A stretch of 64,000 nt of DNA from NCBI RefSeq assembly GCF_963678635.1, contig NC_087065.1, positions 53,385,858 through 53,449,857 on the forward strand, given 5' to 3'. Within the stretch, counting starts at the first letter, position 1; each line of letters begins with the position of its first letter. The DNA comes from Symsagittifera roscoffensis. Lineage: Eukaryota > Xenacoelomorpha > Acoela > Convolutidae. Positions 23,780 to 36,420 of this stretch are shown here, one piece after another. Both the position numbers and the translations under genes were made by a program. The notes below the pieces were generated by a model. That model was not told the origin of the DNA. It did not search any database and saw nothing but the letters and a program-made list of their open reading frames with translations.

Positions 23780-26700
23780 GCAGTAGGTCATCGGTTGTTA
23801 TTTTGAAGTTTTTCAAGAATGTTGCGAGAGTCATTCAAAGAATATCTATAACTTTAATCTTAAAATTTCTTGCAAGATGAATGAACCCATTCAAAGTTCT
23901 TGCAAGAGAAGCATCATATTGCACGATAACCCTCATATGTAAGAATTCAGCAAAATAAACATCCTTTATCTGCAAGAAAAAGGCTTCTAAGTGCAAACCA
24001 ATTAAAATTTTTACCTTGACCATATTGTGAATGGTTCTTATTCTGATGGACCCTGTAACACTCTGCATCGTGAAATAATATAACCCAGAATTAAGACAGC
24101 AGAATCGACTTTAAGTAAAGTTGAAAAAATCAACAGCTCTTAGTGGCTTTTAGGAATATCCGAGTTTTTTTACGACGTAAATGTGAATTATTTAGTTAAG
24201 TTCACGCGCTTAGTTATCCGCCCTTTTCACAGCGGGATTGTGTGTTTCGAGGATAAAATTACAGCTCGTACAGGGAAATTTTGACATAGCCAATTAGTTA
24301 TACAGTTGTTGATTACTTTTTTCGACATTTTAGATGTCACGGGTGCTAAGTTAGGTTAGTAAGAAAGTAACAAAATGATAACAAGAGATTTCGAATTTAA
24401 ACAATCACGATTTTTTTGCTGTAATTACATTTGCAAAGCCGATCATTTTTTTTCAAATGCGATTGCAGAGCTATGAGAGGGGAATGCTTATTTGTAAGCT
24501 TCGAGGCGGTTGGGCAAGGATTTAAACCAAATTAGGGATTAAGGATTATGATTAGGTATTTGGTATTTCCCTCTAATAATGTCACAAAAACATTGAACAA
24601 AATCCCATTGGGGGGATTTTTTTTTGTCTGAGCGGTAAATACAGGTAGATAATTAATGGAACATACTATAATGCAGAAGAGAAAAGTACTTGTGTAAAGT
24701 ACAAGCCACTTGAACTAGATTTATTCGGAGGCTTGAAGGGAAATATTGCTTTTTTAACATTCGCTTTTCTCCTTTTCACCTCAGGAAATAAATATTAATC
24801 AAATATCAAATACAGGTAAACATGGAAACAATTTCTTTTTGTCAGTTGTAGACGGTTGTATACATAGAATTAAGTCGCGTTGAAACATTTTGAAAAGCGC
24901 AAGCAGTTTTTTGAAAGGCAATTAGGATGTTATAGAGAATAAATTATAAGCTGACAAATGTCAAAATTTGAGTTTGTTCAACCTTAACTTCTCTCAACGA
25001 CCATAAAAATAAACGAGCCGTCCCAGAAAACTAGCAAGGTGTCGATAAAATTGAGGCAAACAGAGATAAGCTTCAAAAATAAGCTGAATTATGCTAATAA
25101 TTGAAAATTTTCAACCACGTTTTTGACTATTATAACGTTCATTCATTTTCGTGCAATTCGGTCATTTGCACTAATTGATTTAAGTTTAGGAAGAAAAAGC
25201 AGCAGCTGAAAAATATTTAAACCCGGAATCGCAAGTGGAATTGAAAAAAAAGTTTTAAGAACTGATACCGATTTTGAAAGAACTTGTAGGCTAATAAAAA
25301 CAACGAAACAGAAGAGAAAAAAAGAAAGGCAGCAAACCATAAAATAAATTTCACTTGAATGGGCAAAGCAAAAATTATATTCAAAAAGTTCAATGTTCGA
25401 CAAAGTGTGGCTTGAAACTGATGAAAATTGACTAGAAATGGAAGATTAATTAAGTTAGACAAAGTTAGTTCAATCTAATTTCCTGCATTGGTTTCAAAAA
25501 CGGGTTTTTAAGGTTCCGTTTTACACCTCTGACACGTGGGCTTAATCGCGTGCAAGGCGAAGGCCAGAAGATGTCTCGAAATTGTAGCTGAAAAATAGGC
25601 GGGCGGACAATTTAATTATCCTGCGAGACATTTTTCTGGTTTTCAATTCGGTAAAATTGCATTGTGAAAGGCAGAGACAAAGACGGAATTTGAGAGTTAG
25701 CGGATCAAAAAGTAATTAGAGAAGCCGTCAAATTCCGTTTTATGATACTCTCGCAAACGTGGCCCGGGGGGAGTGGGCGAGGGGCAAGAATTGACAAGCG
25801 GGTTCTAAGTGGGACTAGAAGGGACGGGTTAATGGGCGCGTAGCATAGTCTCCCGCAGAATGGGTTCCAGGGGGACATTAAATGAATAGGGCGGTACAAT
25901 AGCCGGCGTGATAAAATAATTCAATCAACCGGTTTCGTTTCACTTTGATATAACTTCGCTTCAAATTTTGCCCATGGATTTTTTTTATAACTGTAAGCAA
26001 TTTCATCGCTTTAATTTCTCAATGGAATTTAGGACGGTCCCTTAGATTGATTGAGATATTAGAAGGAATTTAATGGAAGTTTTTATGAAATGAAGAAGAA
26101 AAATCTGGAGTTGAAAAAATCAATTGAAAATGAGATAATTCTCAGGTCGAATTCTTTCGGTCGACTACGACGATGAACGCAGACAGAGCAAAATTGAATA
26201 GCTTCTGCTTCAGAGAAATGCTCATATATGGATTTGACTTTAATTACCCAGTCGGCGATGGTATTAGAGGGCTTTTTGTGAAATAATTGAAAATTTCAGA
26301 TCGATTTCAAGACAGACACTAGCCACATGTGTTCTTTCCTCGTATTGAATTAAAATTAACCCGGAAAAGTAAAATAAATGAGGCTGAAAAAATAAGAATT
26401 AAATATCGAAAATGGCTCGGAGCAGATTCGAAGCAGGAATAATGGAAAAGATGCTTCAAATATCTTGAATGGAGAATACTTAAAGCGTGATACCATTTTC
26501 TTCTCTTATGCGTGGTAAAAAGCCGATTGTTTTTTGTTCAGACCATTATGAAAGGCCGAAAAATTCAAGACTGAGATCAAAAATTTTAATTAATTTGAAC
26601 GTTTGAATCTTTTTTTATATTACAAATTTTCTTCAATTGCAACAAATGTTTTGGAGAATGAACAAGTTTTGTTAAAAACCTCGGATGTCCGTAATAATAA

Positions 26701-28590
26701 CAGACAAAAAAAAACGATTTCTGCTTGGTTTCAATTCAAAAGAATTTATACTGAAGATTCGGCTGAAAATTTGTGAGCATATTGAAAAATGTAAGGATAA
26801 TGTTATCTGCATTCTTGCTTTTCATCTCACCCAACCCCCGCCTAACCATTTTTGAATTTGCTTTTATTCCAATTGTTTTTCTCCTTTTCACCCTGTCCTC
26901 GAATACCATCAAACATTTCAATTTGGCTGCAAAATGCTGTTTAATTTCCTTGTGTACCCACACAAAAAGTCATAAAAGGTCTATTTTCCCATCAAAGAAT
27001 GGTTTAAATATAATTCAATCGACTAATCATTAGCCGTTCAGGAAAAAAAGACTGCTGTTTTTCTCCGCTGTTTTTGGATTAAATATGAAGGAAATGTGTG
27101 AAAACGGATATGAGCACATTAAAGTCTCAGTGAAATCTGCGCCGTTAAGCGATCGATCGATCAAACATCAAACAAGTTAATTTTTGATTGATTGACTGAA
27201 AAAAATTTAAATGGCGTAACTTTAAAATAAACAATTTCAGATTATATCTCGTTTTAAACTAAAAGGGAGAAGTTTTATCTGTTTAACTATATAATTTTCA
27301 TTTTAAAAAGGAACAATAGCAACTTTTTAAGTTGACAAAACGACATTTCAAATATACAAAATTTCCATTAGAGCTAAATAAAAATGAGATTAAAAGATTT
27401 TCCAGGTCAAAAAAGTTAAGATGCTGCGTTTGAAGATGACAGACAATTTTAGGGTTGTTATAGCCTCCAAAGCCACCATGTGAAAAATGACAGGTTATCA
27501 ATCATCTAAAATAATGGAAGCATGTCTCATTTTGTACCATATCGATTCATGTAGATACCTTAATATATTTAAGCGTGTGTTTTTACACTGACACCAGTAC
27601 CATTTTCACTGTTGATTCAGGATCGATTTGTATTGAAAAAACACAACTAGCTATTTGACAACTGAGCAACGAATATAAGACGGTTTTCACCAGGATTGCT
27701 TAAGATACAGTACTCAAATTTTGCTATTTGGAAAACTAAACTATAAACAAAAATCCCAAAAATAAAAAAAGAATTGTAATCTCGTCTCATTTTTTTAAAC
27801 AATTTAACCAAAATTCGACAAAGATGAAATTTTGTACAGAAAGCTTTCGTAAGCATCACAAAGAGTTCGAATTTTCAAAAAAAAGCAATCTCGTCTATCC
27901 GATTGCGTAAAAATAACACAAAACCCAATGATTTTTCTGTATTCGATATAAAATAACAGATATAATTCAAAGCTTACAGGCAGTGTAGAAATTGAACGTT
28001 TTTGGACAAAGACAATAGTTATTAATATTGCACAAAGCCATGAATTAAGAGAACTTAAATGGTTCCAACTTAGTTTACCGTATGTTACTTGGCTTGAGTC
28101 TTTCTCCATTTGGTTGAGAGAAAATGTTTTGTAATTTTGATGTGCAATAAATTACCTTGGCGAAAATGTGCGCTTTTAATTATAAATCATCATGAAAGAA
28201 AAGTACCTTTTTTAAAAACACTTTTTGAGTGCTGGATATAACAGAAAACGGTGTGAATCAATTTATTTGTTCTCTCATGAAAAAATTTGGCTGTTGGCAG
28301 AACGAGCCCACCTTTGATAAAAAAAAACTATTTTTTTATTTTGTAGAAAATGGTGAAGAAATAAGTACTTCATTTTGATATATCATACAACCGAGTCTAA
28401 GAATTATTAGTCTTCACCTGATTTTGCGTGGGAAAAAAACAAAGATAGTTGGTTACTGCGCTATGTTCCGACCATGGTCTTTTGGGGAAAAAAAAGCAGA
28501 TTGGAAAACATTTCTTGTCATTTTTTCAAAAAAAAAGCCAAGAAAAAATACAAAAACATAAAATGGCGTTTAAAAAGCAATTTCACTTGA
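23780..28590. other. Low-repeat noncoding sequence, probably intronic
   Basis: No exon, RNA gene or transposon terminus is recognised. A GC-rich patch at 25740-25910 (ACGTGGCCCGGGGGGAGTGG and following) has no coding frame with a recognisable domain. Open frames near 25143-25462, 26736-27033 and 27298-28109 are AT-rich chance frames. Confidence 0.35.
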
Positions 28591-28599
28591 GTAAAATTA

Positions 28600-28960
28600 T
28601 TATTAGCTACAAAAAATAGTGCAAAATGTCTGAAATAACTATAAATTAGCCTGTTCGATTGCTTGATTGGCTCGAAATTAGACCGAAAATCAAAAATTTC
28701 AAACAAGTTTTTTCGACACTGAGAAAATGTTTTTCAAAATTTTCAACGTAAGAATCTTGACTGAACGGGCCTAAATATGATCTATCTCTCAAATTGTTCT
28801 GATGATTACTTGTGGTTCCTGATTTTGCATGAAAAAAACGCTAAAATACGCCCGACTACAAAATTATTCCCGCATGTTTCAAATGGTCTGAACAAAAAAG
28901 AAAAAGTTTAAAACACAACCAATTACACAATTCCTCCCCATTTTTTAAATATTAGGAACC
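28600..28960 (+). repeat. Dispersed repeat family C, copy 2
   Basis: It shows GGCTCGAAATTAGACCGAAA, AAATTTCAAACAAGTTTTTT, CTGATGATTACTTGTGGTT, CTGATTTTGCATG and CTAAAATACGCCCGACTACA in the order of the copy at 350-660. A related fragment precedes it at 28395-28490 (CACCTGATTTTGCGTGGG, GTTCCGACCATGGTC). Confidence 0.6.
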
Positions 28961-30850
28961 AAAACCCCCCAAATTAAACGTTGTTTTCCAGTGTTTCGAA
29001 AAAAAATAACGAAAAAGAAACATTAATAAATGCCGAAATATTTATGAAATGTTTCATTTAAAAAATAGTTCTTAAATTTTTTGCCAAAGTCACAGATTGT
29101 TCCGGATGTCTCTTTTTTTTATTAGCAAACATCTTAACTTGAACGGATGCAATCAGCGATTGCCATGTTGTTTTATTCGCAAACTGAGAAAATTGAAATA
29201 TGATCGAAAAATATTTGAAATTTGAATCACAAAGAAAATAATTAAAACTAAGAGGTTCCAATTTCTACTTTTGTCTCTAATTTTTGTGTGCAGAAAATCC
29301 ATCCGGTTTCAAATGAATTTCAAGTTCCTTTTGGGAAACAATTAAGGAACAAAATAAGGTTTCACAAATAACAGAGTAGCCAGTTTCTCTGCAAGTTGTG
29401 GCAAAAGAGTTATTTTGATTGTGAAAAAAAACGAAAAAATATTTTCACAGATTTCTATTAGTTTTCACCGTCTTTTGCGTGAGGGTAGCGACTTAACAGT
29501 AGTTTATAAAAAAAGGAGGAACCAGCCCAGAAATTTTGGAAGGTATTCAATGTTTTAATTTGATAATTTGGTACACACCATCTGACAGTTTTTTTTGGTA
29601 TTTGCTTTATCTATATATTTTTTTCGTAGAACTCCAATTTTTTGACTAATTGATTTTAAAAAGCTAATTTGTAGTTGAAGTTTGTTTCCTTATCATTCAA
29701 ATTGTTTGGACGAATACCGTTTAGAAAAAAATCAGATAAGACATCGCAAATCACAAAACAAAAGGTATCAAAGCCATGAAAGACTCTATAGGCTATAGCA
29801 ACCTCAAGCAAAAAAACAGGCTTTTGAAAAGAAAACACTCGAACGAATTGTTTGGAATAATTGCTCGTTTATGCATAACACATAATCTCGAAACCCAATT
29901 CAAAAAAAAATTCGATTTTAGCAATATGAAGCCGACATTTTTTTGATAATGTTTTATCAGCTCAATTTCTGTATCTTCTTTTACGGATTGATATCAAAAT
30001 TTTTCCAAAAATTTGATATATAGCGGAAAACCACAAAACAGCTGTTATTGTAGGTCATTGAAAAAGCAAAACTGTTTTTTGAACATTTCACTCTCTAGGC
30101 AAAATAGCGATCTATAAATCTTCTCTGAAGAAAAAAGTTGTAAACACGACCGGTTTGCTAAATATTTTTTGAATCATGAAAATTTACGCTGTAAAATCAG
30201 TTTTTTGACAATAACTACAAAATTCTACTAAACCAAATTCATTTTCTCACAACAAGTTACTCAATTAAAGCAACACTTCAACTGAACATCTTTTTAGGTG
30301 GATTAACCCAAAAACAAACTTTACAATTTCTGGATCTAATCAACTCAATGATTTAAAGCAGTGCATCATCGATAAACTAGAATTTCCTCAACATCAATTC
30401 AGATTAGTAGCAGAAAAAATACTTTTGCAAATTGAAACGACTGAGATGCAAAAAGTATGGCGTAAGAATTGAAGTTCAAATTCATAATAAAAAGGGGCAG
30501 AGAGCCATTCAGCCGATTTCAAATACAGAATATTCAGCCACAAAATCAGGCAATTCAGAAAGCCAATTCGGGCAATTTAGATTAGAGAGACTAGATAAAG
30601 GGAAAAATTAAAATTTTTCTGGTTTGAATAGAGCCAAACGGTTTTCAACACTTTGACAAAAGAATTGTGGAACAAAAAATAACAAATTTCAAAGATCAAA
30701 ACAAACTTGCTATACATAAAGTTGTACGATAGATGTACATTAAAAGTAAAATATTTTAAACCGTTCTTCGAATGGTCTCGATTGTAATTTTTTGCCTTTT
30801 GCACAATTTTCTTGTTTTGCTAATCTTTGAAACGTGTGATAAACTTGAGG
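28961..30850. other. Noncoding AT-rich sequence
   Basis: No feature is recognised. Confidence 0.4.
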
Positions 30851-30854
30851 AGGG

Positions 30855-31640
30855 GTGGATGCTTTGTCGGCTCCTCCTCCGAGCGCCCGATGGAAAACTT
30901 TCCAACCGGCAACTATTTACTCGACTTGCACCAATATAGGTGTCATGGAAATAATCGGATAGACTCTTAAGCTTTTCTGAAGGATCCTTTTTTATAGCGC
31001 CTCACATGAGAACGTTACATCGTCAACAGGAACGAATGCCAAGCAAATCATTTTTTTGGCAATACTGCCTGGCCCACGTGGAAAAAACAAAATTGTGAAT
31101 CTGTATCAGGCTACATTTTCCTAATGGCGTTACAAACAACGACTTTGAAACCGATGACTAATTTTTCCAAACTGTTCAAGTAAGCCTAAATTGTTTCCTT
31201 ATGTGCCTTGAGTCCTGTTGGGCATTAGAGCGTAGATCAAGCATATAATGTGTTTTCGGTCACGCCAAGAATGGTTTAAAATTTCCTAGAATACTGAAAA
31301 CATGCCACTGAAAACGTTCCATAGCGATGACAGATTTCGGACTGAGAAAGAAAATTGTGCGCAGATAATGTTGCAAATAGCAAAGTTTGATGATCCATCT
31401 TACCAAAATCAAAATATAGGAATGTATCACCGATGTGTGTGAGTTTGAGAGGTTCAGGAATTTCGTCAACGCACTCAAAAAAATTTTGGTTTTGGCATTG
31501 GTTATAAAGCTTCCTGCCTGATTGGAATTAAATTTCGAAGAGATGTTGAGTAACTCATAATTGTCGGCGCTGCAAAAGAAGACAAGTCAATGTGGGCGTT
31601 GAAGACAATATGTGACAATCTGTCGGGGAACGTTGCCAGT
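30855..31640 (-). pseudogene. MULE-type (Mutator-like) transposase relic
   Basis: Four conserved blocks of the MULE/FLYWCH-associated transposase fold appear in the correct order on the minus strand, in different frames. They are FAAPTIMSYS near 31573-31602; FLYFDFGKMDHQTLLFATL, LSQSEICHRYGTFSVACF near 31285-31425 (family pattern FLLYDSG, LLFAT, SxxWxxDGTF); ICLIYALMPNRTQGT at 31201-31245 (family LVYALMPNRT); CLAFVPVDDV near 31020-31045; and YFHDTYIGASR...SFPSG at about 30890-30950 (family YFExTYIG...PRFP). The first catalytic Asp of DGTF is replaced by Tyr, and there are several frameshifts and stops, so it is inactive. No terminal inverted repeats were found. Its sense is the same as the putative host gene. 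Confidence 0.75.
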
Positions 31641-33929
31641 TTTTGTGGCTATTCTCGAACTTCGATAGAAAACTTTCTAGTTTAAATTTTTGAGGTGCTC
31701 GGTAAATGAGGTTTCTCGGTTTTCAAACTGACTTCTTACTGTTTGTTCAAATAACCCACTGCTCTGCAATTTCCGAATGTACTTAGCCATTTGTTCAGAC
31801 TGTTCTTAACTTGGTTTTTTACACTGTCTATAACCGTCAAGACAAAGATGCTTTTTTCCGCGTTCAGATAATATGAGTTCAAATTTATACGTCATATTTT
31901 GCTAAAAGTGAATGAGAATAATTCGGATACCAATCAGTCAATTGTTCAAGCTAGTTACTAATGAAAATTATTAAATGTTAATTGTGTATATAGACCAACT
32001 AATTGCAAAATGTAAGCGTTAAATGGGTTACTGGTTTCTGGTTGAACAATATTTCAATAGCATTTAGTTTATCTTCTGAAGAAGTTTAGGTTGTAATTTA
32101 GTTCCAAGCAAGTACCCAAAATACCCTGATAGGCGGTTGCACCGTCTGACGCCTAAGGCATGATAAGATTATCAGCGTAAATGTAGGCCAGTACGTGGTA
32201 GGGGTGGTCAACCTTTTAATTGATATACTTTTGACCGCCTGTAAAATTCTCAGTTTTGGATCTACTTTCATGTAAATAGTTTACTTTTTAGGTATAGCAA
32301 AGTTTTTTGTTGTGTTCAATTTCTAGTCAGCCACTATTTTATATGGAAATGAAATTATTTAGAATTACAATAGAAGCATAATTATTTGTTTAAATTTGTA
32401 TTACGCTTAGGCACTTTTGGTTCTGTTAATTTTATTTGTTTGATGTGCATTTGAAAAGAGTAATTTATGAGTCATCTAATTAAAATTTTGATTTTTTGCA
32501 CGCACGTTTCAAACCTATAAAACTTTCTGAACGGTTTCTGGCGGATTGGTCTCACTTATTTTGACTGAATTGTCTGAATTTGAATTTGGCTGAATCGTCT
32601 GTTACTGAATTGTTTGAATATGTTAACAAGAAAGTAGCGAAATCTTTGACGTCCAGTAGTAATATGGATAAACATGACCAAAAAATATATATATATATAA
32701 ATTGATTTTTTTTCCACAAAAACACACTTGATTAAAGTGCAAAGGCTGGCTTAGGTGGTCATAAACGCTCATCAAAACTACTGTTTTTAAGGGCTGCATC
32801 CTTAGAATTCTATAGAGAAAACGCTTGCAAAACAAACTTTGAAAGTTTTTTTAAAAGTCTTTCTTTGCTAGGGCTTTTAGTTTCATCAAGGAAGTCTGGT
32901 GATGACACCAGACTTAGTTTCATTAAGGAAATCTGGTTATGATTTTTCCCGCAAAGAGTTCTGGTTTTACAAAGTTGACAAATCATGTTAGCGTTATCTT
33001 CAAAAGAAACATAACCACTTTTTTTAATACATCAATACATTGGTTTACTATTAGTTTATCAGTAAAAAACTTGATTTTCAAAACAACCATGAAACAATTG
33101 GTAATATATATATTTTTTCTACATAACTATAAAACAAAGCGACCTCAAAATTAGCCAAATGATGGAAGTCTATGGAGTTTAACTAAAAAATACATTGCTT
33201 CTTACATTTTCGAGGTCAATAATTTTGTTTTCACTTTTTTTTTATTAATATTGAACACAATAAAACAATTTTTTGATAGCCATAATTAGTTTGCGATAAC
33301 TTGGATTCAATTTAAAGCCCATTCTCGGGCCTTCTACCTTCAAATCTTCAAGGGCTGGAACAACGCTGCCCTAAAACTGAATACCAGCAAATTTAACACC
33401 GTACATTTTAATACTTAACTATTTCTCTAAGAAACGGTTTAAATCCACAACAAAATGAATCTTATTTTTTAAGTTAACAACAAATTTATTGCTGTATGAA
33501 ATTCTTATCCTAAATCCTGTCACACCAAAATTCATCTTGCAGTTAATGCACGCATCACATTGAAAATTTGGTATATCTCAGTTTTACATGCTGAATTGAG
33601 GCTTCTCAAAAAACTCAAGACTCTTATCGACAAGTTCGTAACTTATTTTCAATTAGATAATTCAGTAAACCAACATGATTATTGAAGAATATTGCTTGTG
33701 CTAATTTATAATAAATCTGACACATATAAAAATCCGTCATTTTATGCTTTAATCAAGTGATAAAAAACGCATACATCAAACACAATTATGATTGAGTCTT
33801 CTGTCGGATTCACAGTTTCATCTAAAAACAAACTATTTCTTATAACGTCCGGCCACGAGTTTTATTTCAAGCAAAAAAAATAAGTTTACCGAAAACTGGA
33901 TTAGCTCAAAAACCTAAAAAAATAAATAT
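31641..33929. other. Noncoding AT-rich sequence
   Basis: It contains a short direct repeat (TAGTTTCAT.AAGGAA.TCTGG, 32877 and 32915) and a small palindrome GTCTGGTG-ATGA-CACCAGAC at 32894-32913. No gene is supported. Confidence 0.4.
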
Positions 33930-34210
33930 CGAGCATCTGCCATTATAGAAAATTACGAATTGATCGAGAAGTGGAGAGCACAACATGACATTTCAGCGGG
34001 AAAACTAAATGCCCGAAATGTCATCAATTATTTAAATGATCTGATCGAGAGATTTACACCGACTATCGCAGTTGCCAGTGCAGTTTGGCAAGTAACGAAT
34101 GATTTGGCCACTCATTTTGCCCTCACAACTGAAGACAAAATAAAAGTTCCATTGGCTAACCAGAAAGGTGATTTTTCAGAACAAAAAAATTCGCTCGTGA
34201 TCATTTGATC
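33930..34210 (+). other. Unrecognised coding-like fragment
   Basis: An open frame (TTG-initiated at 33960, open upstream from an in-frame stop near 33943) encodes LIEKWRAQHDISAGKLNARN then LIERFTPTIAVASAVWQVTN and DLATHFALTTED. Composition is closer to protein-coding than the neighbourhood, with a plausible amphipathic helix and no low complexity. I do not recognise the family. Its 3' part runs into the inverted-repeat element at 34141-34458, so the end of the frame is element sequence. It could be an exon or gene remnant, or the coding edge of a transposon. Confidence 0.3.
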
Positions 34211-34458
34211 CACTGTCATACCGGATAAATTTTCCCAAAATTTTGGGGATCTCGAACTCTGTGCGCACATGAAAGCAGCTGTGTGAAAATATGCCACCTA
34301 TCCAGTTGTGTAAAATTGAGAGATCCCTGAAACGTTGGGAAAATTTATCCGGTATGACAGTGAATCAAATGATCACGAGCGAATCAATTTATGCGGTGAT
34401 TCCAAAAAGCTGGGAGTTTTGGAAAAATCACTTTTCTGGTTAGCCAATGGAACTTTTA
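34141..34458. mobile_element. Inverted-repeat MITE with TAAAAGTTCCATTGG termini
   Basis: The terminal blocks TAAAAGTTCCATTGGCTAAC at 34141 and their reverse complement ending at 34458 are followed inward by matching GTGATTTTTC, TTCGCTCGTGATCATTTGAT, CACTGTCATACCGGATAAAT and TTTTCCCAA blocks on both arms. The right arm has an extra ~30 bp. The arms exceed 110 bp around a short centre. No coding content. Confidence 0.75.
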
Positions 34459-34880
34459 AAATTACTCGAAAAATGTTCTATCAGCAACAAAAAGTAGGGA
34501 GTGAAAGTGTATGTTAGTTGATTCGACTGGGAACCTTGAATGCTGTCAAATTTTGTATATTTTAAAGTTGCTCGTGTAAAATATATGCCTTTAAAAGGTC
34601 TCACTGTTGAAACCCACATCATTTTTTTCTACTTAAAAGCATTGTTGTCCAGAAACTTTAAAAACACAAATTCGTTTTTGTTTTTAGTTTCCAAACTCAG
34701 TAATAAACCTGCTGGCTAATAACAACCCGCGCCGAGGTTCTCAATTCATGTTTTAACTTCCGACTTCCAAAATGAATAGTGCGGATTGGAGACGGAGGTT
34801 TGGGTCGAGCTTAACTTCGAAAGATACCGCCAAAGGTATCTGGAACCTGTATCATGGTCAAAACATGTCCAAATATAGTC
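34459..34880. other. Noncoding sequence
   Basis: Nothing is recognised between the MITE and the GTCGAAAC-rich zone. Confidence 0.4.
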
Positions 34881-35220
34881 CAGCACGGTCGAAACAAAAC
34901 ACGAAAGCGGTCGAAACATTTCACGCGTCCCGCGGTAATACAAATCCAAAAACGAGAATTTCTGTCAAAAACCACCAAATTTTTAACGTTTTCAACTGGA
35001 ATTGAAAACCAGAGTCTCATTTTTTAAGGGTTCAAACGTTCATCTTTACACAGCATTTAAATTGCGAATAACGCTAATAACTTCATTTTGAAAGAAAATC
35101 ATCCTGATATGGTGCCCGAAAAGCATAGATTATAATATCCATTTTTGGATAACTCGTGTTAAATAGAAAGTCGAAACATACTCGATTTTGGTCGGGATGG
35201 TCGAAACAAATTTCAATTGT

Positions 35221-35970
35221 GTCGAGCAAAGTCGAGCACTGCTTCCTTCAGCTGAGACGTACAAAACATATCTTGTCGAGCACATTTTCAATTGGGTCGA
35301 GCAAAGTCGAGTACTGCTTCCTTCAGTTGAAACGTACAAAACATATCTTGTCGACCACATTTTCAAGTGGGTCGAGCAAAGTCGAGCACTGCTTCCTTCA
35401 GCTGAGATGTACAAAACATATCTTGTCGAGCACATGTTCAATTGGGTCGAGCAAAGTCGAGCACTGCTTCCTTCAGTTGAAACGTACAAAACATATCTTG
35501 TCGAGCACATTTTCAATTGGGTCGAGCAAAGTCGAGTACTGCTTCCTTCAGTTGAAACGTACAAAACATATCTTGTCGACCACATTTTCAAGTGGGTCGA
35601 GCAAAGTCGAGCACTGCTTCCTTCAGCTGAGACGTACAAAACATATCTTGTCGAGCACATGTTCAATTGGGTCGAGCAAAGTCGAGCACTGCTTCCTTCA
35701 GTTGAAACGTACAAAACATATCTTGTCGAGCACATTTTCAATTGGGTCGAGCAAAGTCGAGTACTGCTTCCTTCAGTTGAAACGTACAAAACATATCTTG
35801 TCGACCACATTTTCAAGTGGGTCGAGCAAAATCGAGCACTGCTTCCTTCAGCTGAGACGTACAAAACATATCTTGTCGAGCACATGTTCAATTGGGTCGA
35901 GCAAAGTCGAGCACTGCTTCCTTCAGTTGAAACGTACAAAACATATCTTTTTGAGCACATTTTTTTCAGT
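35221..35970. repeat. 75-bp satellite, ten units, with 225-bp higher-order repeats
   Basis: Units start at 35221 and then every 75 bp to 35896. Each reads GTCGAGCAAAGTCGAG, CACTGCTTCCTTCAG (or TACTGC), ACGTACAAAACATATCTTG and a TCGAGCACA or TCGACCACA end. Unit variants recur every third unit: GTACTGC plus GACCAC plus AAGTGG occurs only in units 2, 5 and 8, and ATGTTCAATTGG only in units 3, 6 and 9. This gives three copies of a 225-bp higher-order unit (35296, 35521, 35746). The last unit is degraded. Because 75 is a multiple of 3, long open frames exist on both strands (up to 322 codons); I do not consider them genes. Confidence 0.95.
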
Positions 35971-36006
35971 CGAGAAAGTCGGAACATATCCGATATCGGT
36001 CGAGAC

Positions 36007-36420
36007 CAGGGGCGGATCTAAAATTTTCTCGAGGGGGGCGGATTTTCAAAAAATTTTCGAAAATTTTGACGACTTTTTTTTTAGGTCGACCAAATTGATT
36101 TTACGAGCTCTCCTAAAGCAGTAAACAGATGCTGTTTTGGCCAAATTTTGTGCGCCGCAGGCAAATTGTTGAAAAACAGGTCAAAGAAGCCGTTTTTGGG
36201 CACTTTTTGGAAAATGTTGACAAAAAATTGCATTTTTTTGGCGCGCGCTCACCCTCAAAAATTGTATAAATTGGCGCCTTTAGAAAAATTTTAGGGTCGT
36301 TCGACCAAAAACGGATTTCTTAAGAAGTACCAAAGGGGGACATTTTGGATTGGCAGGGGGTCGAATGGCTGAGGGAGAAGGGCGTCCGCCCCCCCCCCCC
36401 CCTACCTAAATCCGCCCCTG
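36007..36420 (+). mobile_element. hAT-type MITE family A, complete reference copy
   Basis: This 414-bp copy begins CAGGGGCGGATCTA and ends TAAATCCGCCCCTG. It is flanked by an exact 8-bp duplication GTCGAGAC (35999-36006 and 36421-36428). Terminal CAGGGG and 8-bp duplications are typical of hAT elements. The interior carries the GCGCCGCAGGCAA block, TTGGCGCGCGCTCACCCTC, AGGGTCGTTCGACC and a poly-C run (about 36389-36402). There is no coding capacity, so it is non-autonomous. Confidence 0.9.

Noticed and set aside
25705-25899. GC-rich 64-codon minus frame
   Set aside because: No domain, no splice sites that make sense, and the frame is driven by local GC richness.
32100-32225. Minus-strand reading with HVLAYIYADNLIM resembling a copia YVDD box
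   Set aside because: Single short block with a stop just after it, no neighbouring RT motifs in either direction.
35221-35970. CRISPR-like array
   Set aside because: Whole units repeat with no unique spacers; the context is eukaryotic. It is a satellite.
35130-36124. Three overlapping 277-322 codon open frames on both strands
   Set aside because: They are the 75-bp satellite read in frames without stops; two of them continue into a MITE. No protein-level constraint is visible.
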